Shown here: piece by piece, positions 8,943-17,736 of the stretch
Position numbering within the stretch: position 1 is the stretch's first letter
How the letters are laid out: every line of letters starts with the position of its first letter
Program-made: the position numbers and the translations under genes
Notes under the pieces: model-generated
Seen by the model: only the letters and a program-made list of their open reading frames with translations
Database searches by the model: none
Told to the model about the DNA's origin: nothing
Origin: Desulfosudis oleivorans Hxd3
GTDB taxonomy: Bacteria > Desulfobacterota > Desulfobacteria > Desulfobacterales > Desulfosudaceae
DNA length: 64,000 bases
Assembly: GCF_000018405.1 (NCBI RefSeq)
Contig: NC_009943.1
Location: 3,041,001 to 3,105,000 of the forward strand
Direction: 5' to 3'

Positions 8943-9349
8943 TTTTTCCCCTTTGCAAAAACATAAGAAAAGGGAATGGCGATCAGGTCGCCGACAATGT
9001 AGCTGACCATGATCACGATCACCAGCCCGGCATAATCCGGCAGGTTCCCGGTTACCACCAGGGGCACGATGACACCGGCCACCCACACCGATTTATACAG
9101 CAGCTGCATGCAGAGCACCGGCAAAAACGTCAGCGGCGCCCTCAGCCCGAAAACCGACATGACCCCGAAGGCCAGCCAGATGCTGGCCGCGATACCGAAA
9201 AATATCGGGTCCTGGTCGCCCATGCCGAAGAGCCGTTGCGAAAGCCCGGGGGCGAAAATCATTCCCGCACCGGAACCGCCGGCACCGAAAATGGTGTACC
9301 AGTACATCCCCTTGATCCAGCCCATGCGAACTTTTCTGTTTTGGTCCAT
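8939..9349 (-). CDS. Small integral membrane protein (four TM), unknown
   Basis: This 136-residue hydrophobic protein has about four predicted transmembrane segments (roughly residues 15-32, 47-63, 72-92 and 105-125). The start ATG is preceded by AAGGGTG at a suitable distance, which I preferred over an upstream in-frame ATG at 9403. Its stop overlaps the TTG start of the DUF2284 gene, so the two form a two-gene operon. I do not recognise a specific family. Confidence 0.62.
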   Translation of the reverse strand: MDQNRKVRMGWIKGMYWYTIFGAGGSGAGMIFAPGLSQRLFGMGDQDPIFFGIAASIWLAFGVMSVFGLRAPLTFLPVLCMQLLYKSVWVAGVIVPLVVTGNLPDYAGLVIVIMVSYIVGDLIAIPFSYVFAKGKN

Positions 9350-9503
9350 TTTGCACCCTTCCCCTGTTTCGTGCTGTTTTAACAACAAAAGGCGGCGTGG
9401 CACATCGCCGATTTCTCAAGTCTTTATCTATCATCTTCAGGGCCTCTTGCAAACCGTACGGCGCTTTCTGTCTGGCGGTCTTCACGCCTGCCGGGACCGG
9501 GGT

Positions 9504-10202
9504 TCAAAAAACGATTTCGGCGCGCAACGGCAGATGGTCGGACGCGATTTTCGTCAATGGGTTTTTCAGCGGTGCGATGGTGTGCAGGCAGGTTGCCGGC
9601 CACACCAGTATTCTGTCCAGTGACAGCAGGGGAAACCGGGCCGGAAAGGTCGACGGCGTGTGAATATGGTCAAAAAACCGGCGCGCCTGCCGCAACGAAC
9701 GCGCCCCGGCAATCCACTCATTCAAATCTCCCATCAGCACAAAAATATCCGCCGGTCGCCGCTCAAGCACCTTCAGCAGAAGCTTTACCTGGGCACGGCG
9801 TTCGGCTGCCCGAAGGCCAAGGTGGGTGGCAACAATGCAGATACGCCTGTCATCCACCGACAGCGTCAGGCAGATGGCCCCCCGGGGTTCACGCTGTTTA
9901 AAGCTGAGATTGATATGTTCTACATGTTCCACCGCATCACGGGTTAATACGACATTGCCATAATGTGCCGCGTCCCGGAACATGGTCATACCGGGAATGA
10001 CCCGCATTCCAGTCTCTGCCTGAAAACCACTGACCCATTCCCGCAGGTCGCTGCGGATAGTGGATACCTCCTGCAGGGCAATAATATCGGCATCCAGCTG
10101 ATTTATCACCGCCATGGTCCGGGCCGGATCAAACCGGCCGTCCGTACCCACGGATCCGTGAATGTTGTAAGTGGCCAGTTTCAAAAGGGTTGTCACGTTC
10201 AT
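9504..10202 (-). CDS. Endonuclease/exonuclease/phosphatase (EEP) family protein
   Basis: This 232-residue protein has the EEP (DNase I-like) fold signatures: an N-terminal ATYNIHG strand, the metal-ligand glutamate in IALQEVS, GDLNEW (Asp/Asn pair) and the C-terminal SDHLPL catalytic His. It lacks a signal peptide. It lies 13 bp downstream of the phospholipase D-VTT gene on the same strand. EEP plus phospholipase D pairings are common in bacteria, and the shared substrate is probably a membrane phospholipid or its headgroup; this is inference. Confidence 0.83.
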   Translation of the reverse strand: MNVTTLLKLATYNIHGSVGTDGRFDPARTMAVINQLDADIIALQEVSTIRSDLREWVSGFQAETGMRVIPGMTMFRDAAHYGNVVLTRDAVEHVEHINLSFKQREPRGAICLTLSVDDRRICIVATHLGLRAAERRAQVKLLLKVLERRPADIFVLMGDLNEWIAGARSLRQARRFFDHIHTPSTFPARFPLLSLDRILVWPATCLHTIAPLKNPLTKIASDHLPLRAEIVF

Positions 10203-10215
10203 TGTCAGGCTGAAA

Positions 10216-12360
10216 TCAGGAGCCGGTGGCAGTGAGGCTGTCGTCCCCGTCAGACCTTCGTTTCAGCCAGCGTATCAGTATGCCGGCCGCGAGGATTACC
10301 AGCACGACAGTGGCAACCAGCCACACGGTATTGCCCGGTGCCGGATCCCGAAGTGTCGCGTATGCGCGGTCGGCAATCAGGGTGACGGCTGCCATGCCGG
10401 GAACCATTCCCAGCATGGTACCCAGAAAATAGTCGCGAAAATGGATATGGGAGGCGCCGGCCACCAGGTTGACAAGGGTAAACGGGGCCACCGGCACAAT
10501 ACGGACAAACATAACGTTGATCATGCCGTGCCTTGCGATACGGCGACTGATGGTGTTGAGCCTGGAACCGGCCAGTTTCCGAACGGTTTTCCGGCCCAGC
10601 TGGTCCCCGGCCCAATACACAAGCATGGCGCTCAATGTGCCGCCGACCAGGGAATACGCAAACCCCGCTACCGGGCCGAAGACGATCACCGTGGCGATAA
10701 CCAGCAAGGAGAAAGGAAACGCCACAAACCCTGCCAGGACAAACCCCAGCATCACCCACAGGGGCGCTGCCGGCATCTCCCGGACAGTGGTAACAGCCCC
10801 GGACAGCACATCCATGTGCAGCCACTCGTTTAAGGGCGTCCACCGCCACATGGCGGCCAGCCCGACAATGCCGCCGATCAGTATCATCCAGGTGAAGATA
10901 CGCATCCGGGCCGGGGGCTGATACGCCTCGGGCACCATATGCCGAAGCATCAGGTCCGGACGCAACGGGTGTTCCGGATCCAGCACTTCGGTGTCGGGGA
11001 CCAGGCGGTCGACATCCGGGGACAGATTCAGGGGCAGCCGGTTCAGGTAACGGGTATCCGTGTTATTGAGCTTGCTGATGCAACCGGCCAGGGACTTCTC
11101 ACGCTCCAGGGCATGGCGCACCTGCCGCGGCGTGCAACCCAGGTGTTCGGCCATCAGCCGGTCACGAACGCCTGCGATAGCATCGCTTGTGCCGGAATTG
11201 CCGTCCGCCTCAAAAATGAGATTGCATTCACTGTCAAGGCCCATGGACCGGTTGTTCAGGTTGGCCGACCCCACGGTGATCAGCCGGTCATCCACAATCA
11301 TCAGTTTGGCGTGAACATTGACGGGGCTGGTATCCAGGCCGGGGCCGTCCGGATAGAACACGTGTAACCGCTGGTGGACGTCGTGCTCTTTCAGCCTTTT
11401 TATCAAACGGACCCGCAGCACGTCCATTGTGTGCTGGGAGAGCCAGCCATCCGTGTTCCTGGGAGTTATGACCACGATCTCCGGCCCTGACGGCTGTTCC
11501 AGGCTGGCCTGAATCGCGTCGCCGATGGCCGGCGCGGTAAAGTACTGGTTTTCGATATAGACATGCTTTTGGGCCGACCGGATGGCATCTTCATAGAAAC
11601 GCCTGATCTCCCGTATTTCCGTCTGCTCCCGATAAGCGCACTGGGTTCGGGCCAGTCCGGCCATGACATTCTTCAGATCCGGTGTGACATCGGCGGGCCA
11701 TGGATCCCCCGTCTGCCGGCCGTTGTGTGCGACCGGAGTATCACCGGTGACTTTCCGCCATCTCTCTTTCACCAGTTCTCCAAGGGCCCCGGCAGCCTCA
11801 CCGTCGACCATCACCATCACATCGTGGTAGGGCCTGGAAATCTTTTTGTCCACACGGTCACGCAAAGGGTTGTCCGGCCGGTGATCAGACGTGTCCCACC
11901 GCCCCATTGTTAAATCAAGCCCGCCGGTAAACGCCACCGTGTCATCAATGACAACGATCTTCTGATGCTGTGAGGCACCTTCGGCAAGATACCCGTCCAG
12001 GTGAAAGTGAATCCGGGAATGGGTTTTCCAGTCCAGTTGATAGGTGGGCAACAGCTCCCGGTCCAGCGTGTACAGCATGGCAAAATCCCAATTCAGAATG
12101 TAAATGTGAAGGTTGGGATTTTTTTCGGCCAGGGCATTTAAAAAATCTCCAAGGCGAGGGGGATAGCCGTCATCGGTGCCGTTCCGGACCAGGCGCACGC
12201 GACTGTTGATGTCCCAGCTCAGTATGTACACCGTCTGCTTCGCCTGTTTCAGGGCTTCCCGGAAAAGGCGGAAATAATCGGCGCCGTCAATAACAAACCG
12301 CACCCTGTCCGAGTGCTCGATACGCCAGCAGTTTTTTTCTGTTTCAAGTATGGATGTCAT
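10216..12360 (-). CDS. Phospholipase D / VTT (SNARE-associated) fusion protein
   Basis: This 714-residue protein has two parts. Residues 1-500 form a phospholipase D superfamily enzyme with two HKD motifs: His132-Lys134-Asp139 (HQKIVVIDD) and His350-Lys352-Asp357 (HAKLMIVDD). Both are complete, so hydrolase or transphosphatidylase (cardiolipin-synthase-like) activity is expected. From about residue 500 a membrane-embedded VTT/DedA-like domain follows, with several transmembrane segments. The fusion suggests an enzyme held against the membrane where lipids are moved or remodelled. It is the first gene of a pair with the EEP protein. A stand-alone VTT protein is encoded at 46898-47593. Confidence 0.88.
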   Translation of the reverse strand: MTSILETEKNCWRIEHSDRVRFVIDGADYFRLFREALKQAKQTVYILSWDINSRVRLVRNGTDDGYPPRLGDFLNALAEKNPNLHIYILNWDFAMLYTLDRELLPTYQLDWKTHSRIHFHLDGYLAEGASQHQKIVVIDDTVAFTGGLDLTMGRWDTSDHRPDNPLRDRVDKKISRPYHDVMVMVDGEAAGALGELVKERWRKVTGDTPVAHNGRQTGDPWPADVTPDLKNVMAGLARTQCAYREQTEIREIRRFYEDAIRSAQKHVYIENQYFTAPAIGDAIQASLEQPSGPEIVVITPRNTDGWLSQHTMDVLRVRLIKRLKEHDVHQRLHVFYPDGPGLDTSPVNVHAKLMIVDDRLITVGSANLNNRSMGLDSECNLIFEADGNSGTSDAIAGVRDRLMAEHLGCTPRQVRHALEREKSLAGCISKLNNTDTRYLNRLPLNLSPDVDRLVPDTEVLDPEHPLRPDLMLRHMVPEAYQPPARMRIFTWMILIGGIVGLAAMWRWTPLNEWLHMDVLSGAVTTVREMPAAPLWVMLGFVLAGFVAFPFSLLVIATVIVFGPVAGFAYSLVGGTLSAMLVYWAGDQLGRKTVRKLAGSRLNTISRRIARHGMINVMFVRIVPVAPFTLVNLVAGASHIHFRDYFLGTMLGMVPGMAAVTLIADRAYATLRDPAPGNTVWLVATVVLVILAAGILIRWLKRRSDGDDSLTATGS

Positions 12361-12545
12361 GGTCTGTTTGATAAAACACTAAAATGAATGGTTTGAATGT
12401 CGCCTGTTTCTGAGGCGGTATTAAATGAAACCGAAAGGAACAACAGAAAAAAGTCTTTTTTCCCAATACCGTCCGCGCATTTATATACCCAGCGGCCTTC
12501 TGAAAAATATTACATATTCAACACCGTGTGTCACGCATGAAATTT

Positions 12546-12823
12546 TAACCCGAATATTTCATAAAATTTTCCGACATTGGTTAATTTTCACATAAGATAC
12601 ATTGTCGGAATGGATTTCAGGTGTTTTTTTAACACAAACTGTTATGAACGACTTGAGGCCTTGTGTGCCAATTTTATGTCGAAAAATTTCACCCTTCGGG
12701 CGAGTCGCCTTGGTCCCGCCATCGGCGGGACTGTGTTGCGGGACATTCGCGGTAGATATACTACAGCTTCATGTCCCACGCCTTGCATCTGCGGCCAAAT
12801 CAACTCGTGAAATATCCGGGTTA
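12546..12823. repeat. Composite repeat element with CCCGAATATTT / AAATATCCGGG ends
   Basis: The 569-bp gap between the phospholipase D gene and hsp20 holds this element. Its left end resembles the left half of the 92-bp palindromic element at 20970. Its right end, read on the minus strand, matches the repeat at 60553 over about 50 bases (ACCCGGATATTTCACGAG, then GCCGCAGATGCAAGGCG), and a second shared block, ATCCCGCAACACAG-like, lies further in. Internal hairpins include TTCGGGCGAG and CCCGCCATCGGCGGG. The ORFs in it are short and unlike proteins. The rest of the gap is the hsp20 promoter region. Confidence 0.55.
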
Positions 12824-12852
12824 AGACTTTTTTTGATTCTGCTTTTCGTCTC

Positions 12853-12881
12853 TTGACGGCTTCACATAGCATGCTTATTTT
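12853..12881 (+). promoter_or_regulatory. Sigma70-like promoter candidate for hsp20
   Basis: TTGACG and TATTTT are separated by 17 bp, about 50 bp upstream of the hsp20 ATG. The -35 box is overlapped by CTTGAC, loosely like a heat-shock -35, but no sigma32-type -10 is visible. Confidence 0.4.
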
Positions 12882-12929
12882 TTCTGCCAGACAGACGGAC
12901 AATTACGCCTAAACAAAAGGAGGCCGAAT

Positions 12930-13382
12930 ATGTACAATACATTTTTACCGTCACTGATCAACAGGGAGTGGGCGGCGGACGATAACGCCTATTTCGGGAA
13001 TATCGTGGACAGCCTGTGGAAGTCATTTGACCTGCCTGCGGTGTTTTCCGAAAAAGGGGAGTGGTCCCCTGCCATTGATGTTTCTGAAACCGAGGCCGCT
13101 TATCTTGTAAAAGCCGAACTGCCGGGTCTTGACAAGGAGGCCATCGACATTTCCATCAACGACGGTGTGCTGACCGTAAGCGGCGAAAAAAAGATGGAAA
13201 CCAGAGAGGAAAAAGAGAATTACATTCTCACGGAAAGCCGCTGCGGCAGTTTTTCCAGAAGCTTTACGCTGCCGGCGGACGCCTCCACGGACAACGTGGA
13301 CGCCACCTTTACCAACGGCGTGCTGACGATTTCCGTACCCAAAAGCGAAGCGGCCCGGCCCAGAAAAATCAAGGTGTCGTAA
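12930..13382 (+). CDS. Small heat-shock protein, Hsp20/alpha-crystallin family
   Basis: This ATP-independent holdase chaperone has 150 residues. The alpha-crystallin domain spans about residues 45-140, beginning WSPAIDVSETEAAYLVKAEL and ending FTNGVLTISVPKSE. The C terminus lacks the exact I-x-I motif but has RKIKVS. A strong AAAGGAGG ribosome binding site precedes the ATG, and a rho-independent terminator follows directly. The gene is therefore monocistronic. Confidence 0.93.
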   Translation: MYNTFLPSLINREWAADDNAYFGNIVDSLWKSFDLPAVFSEKGEWSPAIDVSETEAAYLVKAELPGLDKEAIDISINDGVLTVSGEKKMETREEKENYILTESRCGSFSRSFTLPADASTDNVDATFTNGVLTISVPKSEAARPRKIKVS

Positions 13383-13408
13383 GAACGGCATTGATGCCGA
13401 TTGAAAAA

Positions 13409-13440
13409 AGCAGGGAAGCAGAGCCTTCCCTGCTTTTTTT
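13409..13440 (+). terminator. Rho-independent terminator after hsp20
   Basis: A perfect 10-bp stem AGCAGGGAAG/CTTCCCTGCT with a six-base loop is followed by seven T residues. Confidence 0.9.
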
Positions 13441-13553
13441 ATGCTTTTTTTGAAGAAACGGACAAACCCCGCCATTTGCATTGCCCAGCCGCAAACCGTC
13501 ATGGTAAGATACGGCCGTTCTGACGCGCCTTTAACTTCAGCAAAGGAGCTGCC

Positions 13554-14876
13554 ATGCGAATCACACTGCCCTGGGGAAATGAATCGTTCGACCTTGACCT
13601 TCCGCCCACATGGACCGTCATTTTTCCCAAACCACAGGAATCGCTTCCGACTTCATCAACCAGCGAAGCGGCTGTTGTGGCCGACGCCCTGGCCCGGCCC
13701 GTTGAAGCCAAAGCCCTTGCGGATCATGACCTGGCCGGCAAAAACGTGTTGGTGATCGTGGATGACAACACCCGGCCCACGCCTGCCCACCGGTTTTTTC
13801 ACCTGATTTTAGAAGCCCTGGAAACCGCCGGGGCAGACCTGGACCGCGTGACACTGCTGACGGCCCTGGGTATTCACACAGCCATGACCGCCGACGAGGT
13901 CAAACAGAAAGTGGGGGCCGAAAACCTTGAAAAAATAGCGTGGGAGAACCATGACGCCTTTGATCCGGAGGCCAGTGTTCACATGGGCACAACCAGCCGG
14001 GGCACGCCGGTTGCTTTGAACCGCCGGATCAAAGAGGCGGATCTCGTCGTCCTGGTGGGGCTGATCGAACCCCACCTGATGGCCGGATTCGGCGGGGGTA
14101 TGAAAAACATCCTGCCCGGCGTGGCCTCCGCGCAGACCATCGGCACCCACCACGAGCTGCTGACAAAACCGCCTTACCAGGCCAACCGGGTGGGCATGAT
14201 GCCGGAAGCCAACGATTTTCGCTTAGACCTTGAAGAGATTCGGGCCATGATCCCGGCCGGGATCTTCTGTATCAACGTGGTGCTGAACCACCGGGGAGCC
14301 ATCACCGCCTGCTTTGCCGGAGACCCGGTGGCGGCCCACCGCCGGGGGGTGGCCTACACCCGCCGCTTTTTCGGTGTATCCATGGACCGGCCCGTGGACG
14401 GAGTGATCACCAATTCCTTTCCCATGGAGATCAACTTCAAACAGAGCATGAAGTGCGTGGGCAACGCCCTGCCGGCGGTCAGGCCCGGCGGGGCGGTCAT
14501 GGGCTTTCTCCGGGCTGACCGGGGCATGGATGATATTCCCATGCCTGACGGATCACCGCTTCCCCTGCCGGTGGTCAAGGCGATCCTGCGTGCCATCGGG
14601 CCTTCGCGGGTGTATGGGCTCTTAAACCTTGCCAAAAAGGGCCTGGACATAGAAGAAAAGTTTTTATATTATTACACTTTGCAACTTGTCCGGGGCTACG
14701 ACATCTTTCTTTACGTGCCGTCCCTCACCGACGAAATTGTAAAAAAACTTTTCTTTTTCAAGGGGGAGTGCAGCGATCCGGCCAGGGTCATCGCCATGGG
14801 GGTTAAGAAACTGGGCAAACAGGCCACGGTGGCCGTTTTCCCCCATGGTGGATCGACTTTTCCAATACTGAAATAA
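13554..14876 (+). CDS. Nickel-dependent lactate racemase family protein (LarA-like)
   Basis: This 440-residue protein belongs to the LarA (DUF2088) family, which uses a nickel-pincer nucleotide to racemise 2-hydroxy acids. The key residues line up unusually well with the studied LarA: His108 (ALGIH), His174 (IEPH), Lys184 (GGGMKNILPG) and His200 (GTHH). An active holoenzyme is therefore plausible. The cofactor-synthesis genes larB, larC and larE are not in the window, so the cofactor would have to come from elsewhere. The substrate may differ from lactate, because many family members are not lactate racemases. DUF4301 follows 39 bp downstream. Confidence 0.85.
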   Translation: MRITLPWGNESFDLDLPPTWTVIFPKPQESLPTSSTSEAAVVADALARPVEAKALADHDLAGKNVLVIVDDNTRPTPAHRFFHLILEALETAGADLDRVTLLTALGIHTAMTADEVKQKVGAENLEKIAWENHDAFDPEASVHMGTTSRGTPVALNRRIKEADLVVLVGLIEPHLMAGFGGGMKNILPGVASAQTIGTHHELLTKPPYQANRVGMMPEANDFRLDLEEIRAMIPAGIFCINVVLNHRGAITACFAGDPVAAHRRGVAYTRRFFGVSMDRPVDGVITNSFPMEINFKQSMKCVGNALPAVRPGGAVMGFLRADRGMDDIPMPDGSPLPLPVVKAILRAIGPSRVYGLLNLAKKGLDIEEKFLYYYTLQLVRGYDIFLYVPSLTDEIVKKLFFFKGECSDPARVIAMGVKKLGKQATVAVFPHGGSTFPILK

Positions 14877-14915
14877 AACCACTGGCACACCGACAGGGAG
14901 ATAGCAGGGAGACCC

Positions 14916-16514
14916 ATGGTCAAGTACGTATTCAGCCGGGAGGACATTCGACAGATCAAGGAAAGAGGCCTTTCCGAGCAGACGGTCAATCACCAGTTAA
15001 GCCTGTTTGACAGGGGCGTCGCCTCCCCCGAGCTGGTGGCCCCGTGCACGCCGGAAAGGGGGGTGCTGGTACTCTCCGATAAGGAACGGCGCCGCCTGGC
15101 AGCCCTTTCGGAACCGGTGGTTCAGCAGGGACGAATCACCAAGTTCGTGCCCGCCTCGGGTGCGGCCACCCGCATGTTCCGGTCCCTGCTGTCTCTTTAC
15201 AACAGCCCCGACGCCCTGGACCGGACCTCCATTGACCGCCAGAGCGGGCAGCACAACAAGGAGTATGCCGCCCTTGTCAGCTTCATGGATAATATTGAAA
15301 AGTTTGCCTTTCATGAAGCCCTGTCCGCTGTCATGGCCACGGCGGGAAAAGAGTGCCGGGCACTGGTGGCCGCGGGCCGCTACCGGCCGGTGCTTCGTCA
15401 TCTGCTGACCACCGCCGGACTGGGATATGCCGGCCTTCCCAAGGGCATGATCCTGTTTCACCGTTATACAGACGATACCGGCACTCCCCGCGCGTACACG
15501 GCTTTTGAAGAACATCTGGCCGAGGCCGTGGAGCTGGCCACCGACGGAAACAGCGTCTGCCGCCTCCATTTCACCGTGCCCGAGACCCACCGGGACAGTG
15601 TTGCGGCTCTCCTGAAACAGACATGCGATGCCTGGCGGCAGGCGGACGGCATCCGGCCTGACATCACTTTTTCCACCCAGCACCCGTTTACCGACACCAT
15701 TGCCGCGGACCATGCCAACATGCCGTTTCGGGACGAAAACGGCCGGCTTGTGTTCCGGCCCGGCGGTCACGGCGCCCTGCTGGACAACCTGAACGACCTG
15801 AACAGCGATATCGTGTTTATCAAAAACATCGACAACATCTCCGTGACCGGCATGCGGCACAAAACCGCAACGGAAACCCGTGCCCTGTTCGGCCTGCTGG
15901 TGGAGCTGCAGCAACAGGTATTTGCCTGGATGGAGCAGCTTGCCGCCGATCCCTGCCCGGACGAGACGGTTGACCAGGCCATTGATTTTGCCTGCAACCG
16001 GCTCAACCTCTGCCTGCCCGAAACACTTTCGTCCGCCGACAGAAAACAGCAGAAAAAGTTCCTGCTGACCCTGCTGGACCGGCCCCTTCGCGTATGCGGC
16101 GTGGTGAAAAACGTGGGCGAACCCGGGGGTGGCCCCTTTTTCGTGCGAACAAAAGACGGGGTCCTGTCAGCCCAGATCATTGAGGCGGCCCAGGTCAACG
16201 GCGCCACTCCGGACCAGCAGGCTATCTGGCAGAGCGCCACCCACTTCAACCCGGTGTTTATCGTCTGCGGCCTGCGCGACGCAAAGGGCCGGCCCTACGA
16301 CCTGAAACGGTTTGTGGACCTGAACATGGGCATCATCACTGAAAAATCCACCAACGGCCGGCCCTTGCGTGCCCTGGAGCATCCCGGCCTGTGGAACGGG
16401 TCCATGGCCTTCTGGAACACCGTGTTCGTGGAAATATCACCCCTGGCCTTTAACCCCGTCAAAACCGTGTTCGACCTGCTGCGAAAGGGACACCAGCCCG
16501 AAGGAGGGCTGTGA
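14916..16514 (+). CDS. DUF4301 family protein (nucleotidyltransferase-like)
   Basis: This 532-residue cytosolic protein belongs to the DUF4301 family. The segment KFVPASGAATRMFRSL at about residue 75 resembles the nucleotide-binding loop of sugar-phosphate nucleotidyltransferases. The later segments GHGALLDNLNDL and VFIKNIDNI recall the UDP-sugar pyrophosphorylase fold. The stop codon overlaps the start of rfbD (TGATG), so a role in nucleotide-sugar supply together with RfbD is a reasonable inference. No biochemical role of the family is known to me. Confidence 0.8.
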   Translation: MVKYVFSREDIRQIKERGLSEQTVNHQLSLFDRGVASPELVAPCTPERGVLVLSDKERRRLAALSEPVVQQGRITKFVPASGAATRMFRSLLSLYNSPDALDRTSIDRQSGQHNKEYAALVSFMDNIEKFAFHEALSAVMATAGKECRALVAAGRYRPVLRHLLTTAGLGYAGLPKGMILFHRYTDDTGTPRAYTAFEEHLAEAVELATDGNSVCRLHFTVPETHRDSVAALLKQTCDAWRQADGIRPDITFSTQHPFTDTIAADHANMPFRDENGRLVFRPGGHGALLDNLNDLNSDIVFIKNIDNISVTGMRHKTATETRALFGLLVELQQQVFAWMEQLAADPCPDETVDQAIDFACNRLNLCLPETLSSADRKQQKKFLLTLLDRPLRVCGVVKNVGEPGGGPFFVRTKDGVLSAQIIEAAQVNGATPDQQAIWQSATHFNPVFIVCGLRDAKGRPYDLKRFVDLNMGIITEKSTNGRPLRALEHPGLWNGSMAFWNTVFVEISPLAFNPVKTVFDLLRKGHQPEGGL

Positions 16515-17410
16515 TGAAACTGCTGCTGTGCGGCGCCAACGGCCAGCTGGGAAAAGACTGCATGCGGCACTTTGCCCACGGCTGGGACATTGTTCCCGTT
16601 GATGTAGACGAATTGGATATCACCGACCCGGCCGCCGTACAGGACATGGTCGGGGACCACCGGCCGGATCTTATTCTCAACTGCGCGGCCTTTACCGCCG
16701 TGGATGCCTGTGAAACCGAGCAGGATACCGCCTTTGCCGCGAATGCCGGGGGCCCGGAAAACCTGGCCCAGGCAGCCCAAAAAAGGGGCTGCCGGCTGGT
16801 CCACATCTCCACTGACTACGTGTTTGACGGCGAAAGGCCGGTGCCTGAAGCCTACATCGAAACCGACCCGCCTGATCCGGTATCGGTCTACGGCCGGTCC
16901 AAGCTGGCCGGAGAACAGGCGGTGCTGGAGACCGGCAGCGCCAACACCGTGGTGCGCACGGCCTGGCTCTACGGCATGGGCGGTAAAAACTTTTTAAAAA
17001 CCATGCTGGGCCTGGCCCTGAAAAATCCCTGTACGCCCATTACCGTGGTGGCCGACCAGTTCGGCTGCCCCACCTGGTCCGATACCCTTGCGTTGCAGCT
17101 CAAGGTCATCGCCGAGAAAGGGGGCGGCGGCATCTATCATGCCACCGGCCAGGGATACTGCTCCTGGCACGATCTGGCCGCCTACTTTCTAAAAAGAATG
17201 GATGTGCTTCATGCCATCTCCCCCTGCACCACCGCCGACTACCCCACGCCGGCCCGGCGACCGAAAAACGCCATCCTGAAAAACCGGCGCCTGGAGACCG
17301 AAAACCTGCTGGTCATGCGCAACTGGCAGGACGATGTGGACGATTTTGTGGACATGCATCGCCAGCAGCTTCTTGAGGCGTGCCTGCCGCCTGCCCGCCA
17401 TATCGACTGA
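16514..17410 (+). CDS. rfbD: dTDP-4-dehydrorhamnose reductase
   Basis: RfbD catalyses the last step of dTDP-L-rhamnose synthesis, NADPH-dependent reduction of the 4-keto sugar. The 298-residue protein has the Rossmann loop GANGQLGKD, STDYVFDG, the catalytic YGRSKLAGE (Tyr-x3-Lys) and RTAWLYG. The ATG at 16514 is preceded by AAGGAGG; an in-frame GTG lies one codon earlier. rfbA, rfbB and rfbC are not adjacent. It is translationally coupled to DUF4301. Confidence 0.93.
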   Translation: MKLLLCGANGQLGKDCMRHFAHGWDIVPVDVDELDITDPAAVQDMVGDHRPDLILNCAAFTAVDACETEQDTAFAANAGGPENLAQAAQKRGCRLVHISTDYVFDGERPVPEAYIETDPPDPVSVYGRSKLAGEQAVLETGSANTVVRTAWLYGMGGKNFLKTMLGLALKNPCTPITVVADQFGCPTWSDTLALQLKVIAEKGGGGIYHATGQGYCSWHDLAAYFLKRMDVLHAISPCTTADYPTPARRPKNAILKNRRLETENLLVMRNWQDDVDDFVDMHRQQLLEACLPPARHID

Positions 17411-17568
17411 CCCGGCAACATCACGCCGGACAAAGCATAAGAAACGCCCTGAATATTAAACTTCACCGCAGAGACGCAGAGGGCGCAAAGAAAGGGATGG
17501 GTGCTACGCGCAGCAAACCATTTTTTTATAAGAAGAACCTCCAATTTTCAGTGAGCCCCATAAAATTA

Positions 17569-17718
17569 ATTAACTCGTAAAAAGTCTATTTGGGATGGCA
17601 AAGTAAAAAGTTCAAGATCAAGGCGTCGCAAATCTCGAGGAATGAGGCGTACTTGTCGTACGCCGCAGTGACGAGGGGTGCAGCGCAACGCAGGTATTGG
17701 GCTTTTTACGAAGCCATC
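17569..17718 (+). mobile_element. 150-bp MITE-like element with 7-bp target duplication, copy 1
   Basis: The ends are inverted: CTCGTAAAAAGTCTATT near the left and, read inward from the right, GATGGCTTCGTAAAAAGCCC. The middle carries a hairpin GGCGTAC-TTGTC-GTACGCC. The flanks are exact direct repeats, AAAATTA, at 17562-17568 and 17719-17725. It sits just upstream of the enoyl-CoA hydratase gene. Close copies lie at 32775 and 36347. Confidence 0.85.
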
Positions 17719-17736
17719 AAAATTAATGGAGAAGAC

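Noticed and set aside
17590-17736. N-terminal extension of the enoyl-CoA hydratase
   Set aside because: Those codons are the mobile element read through in frame; the family start and a ribosome binding site are at 17737.
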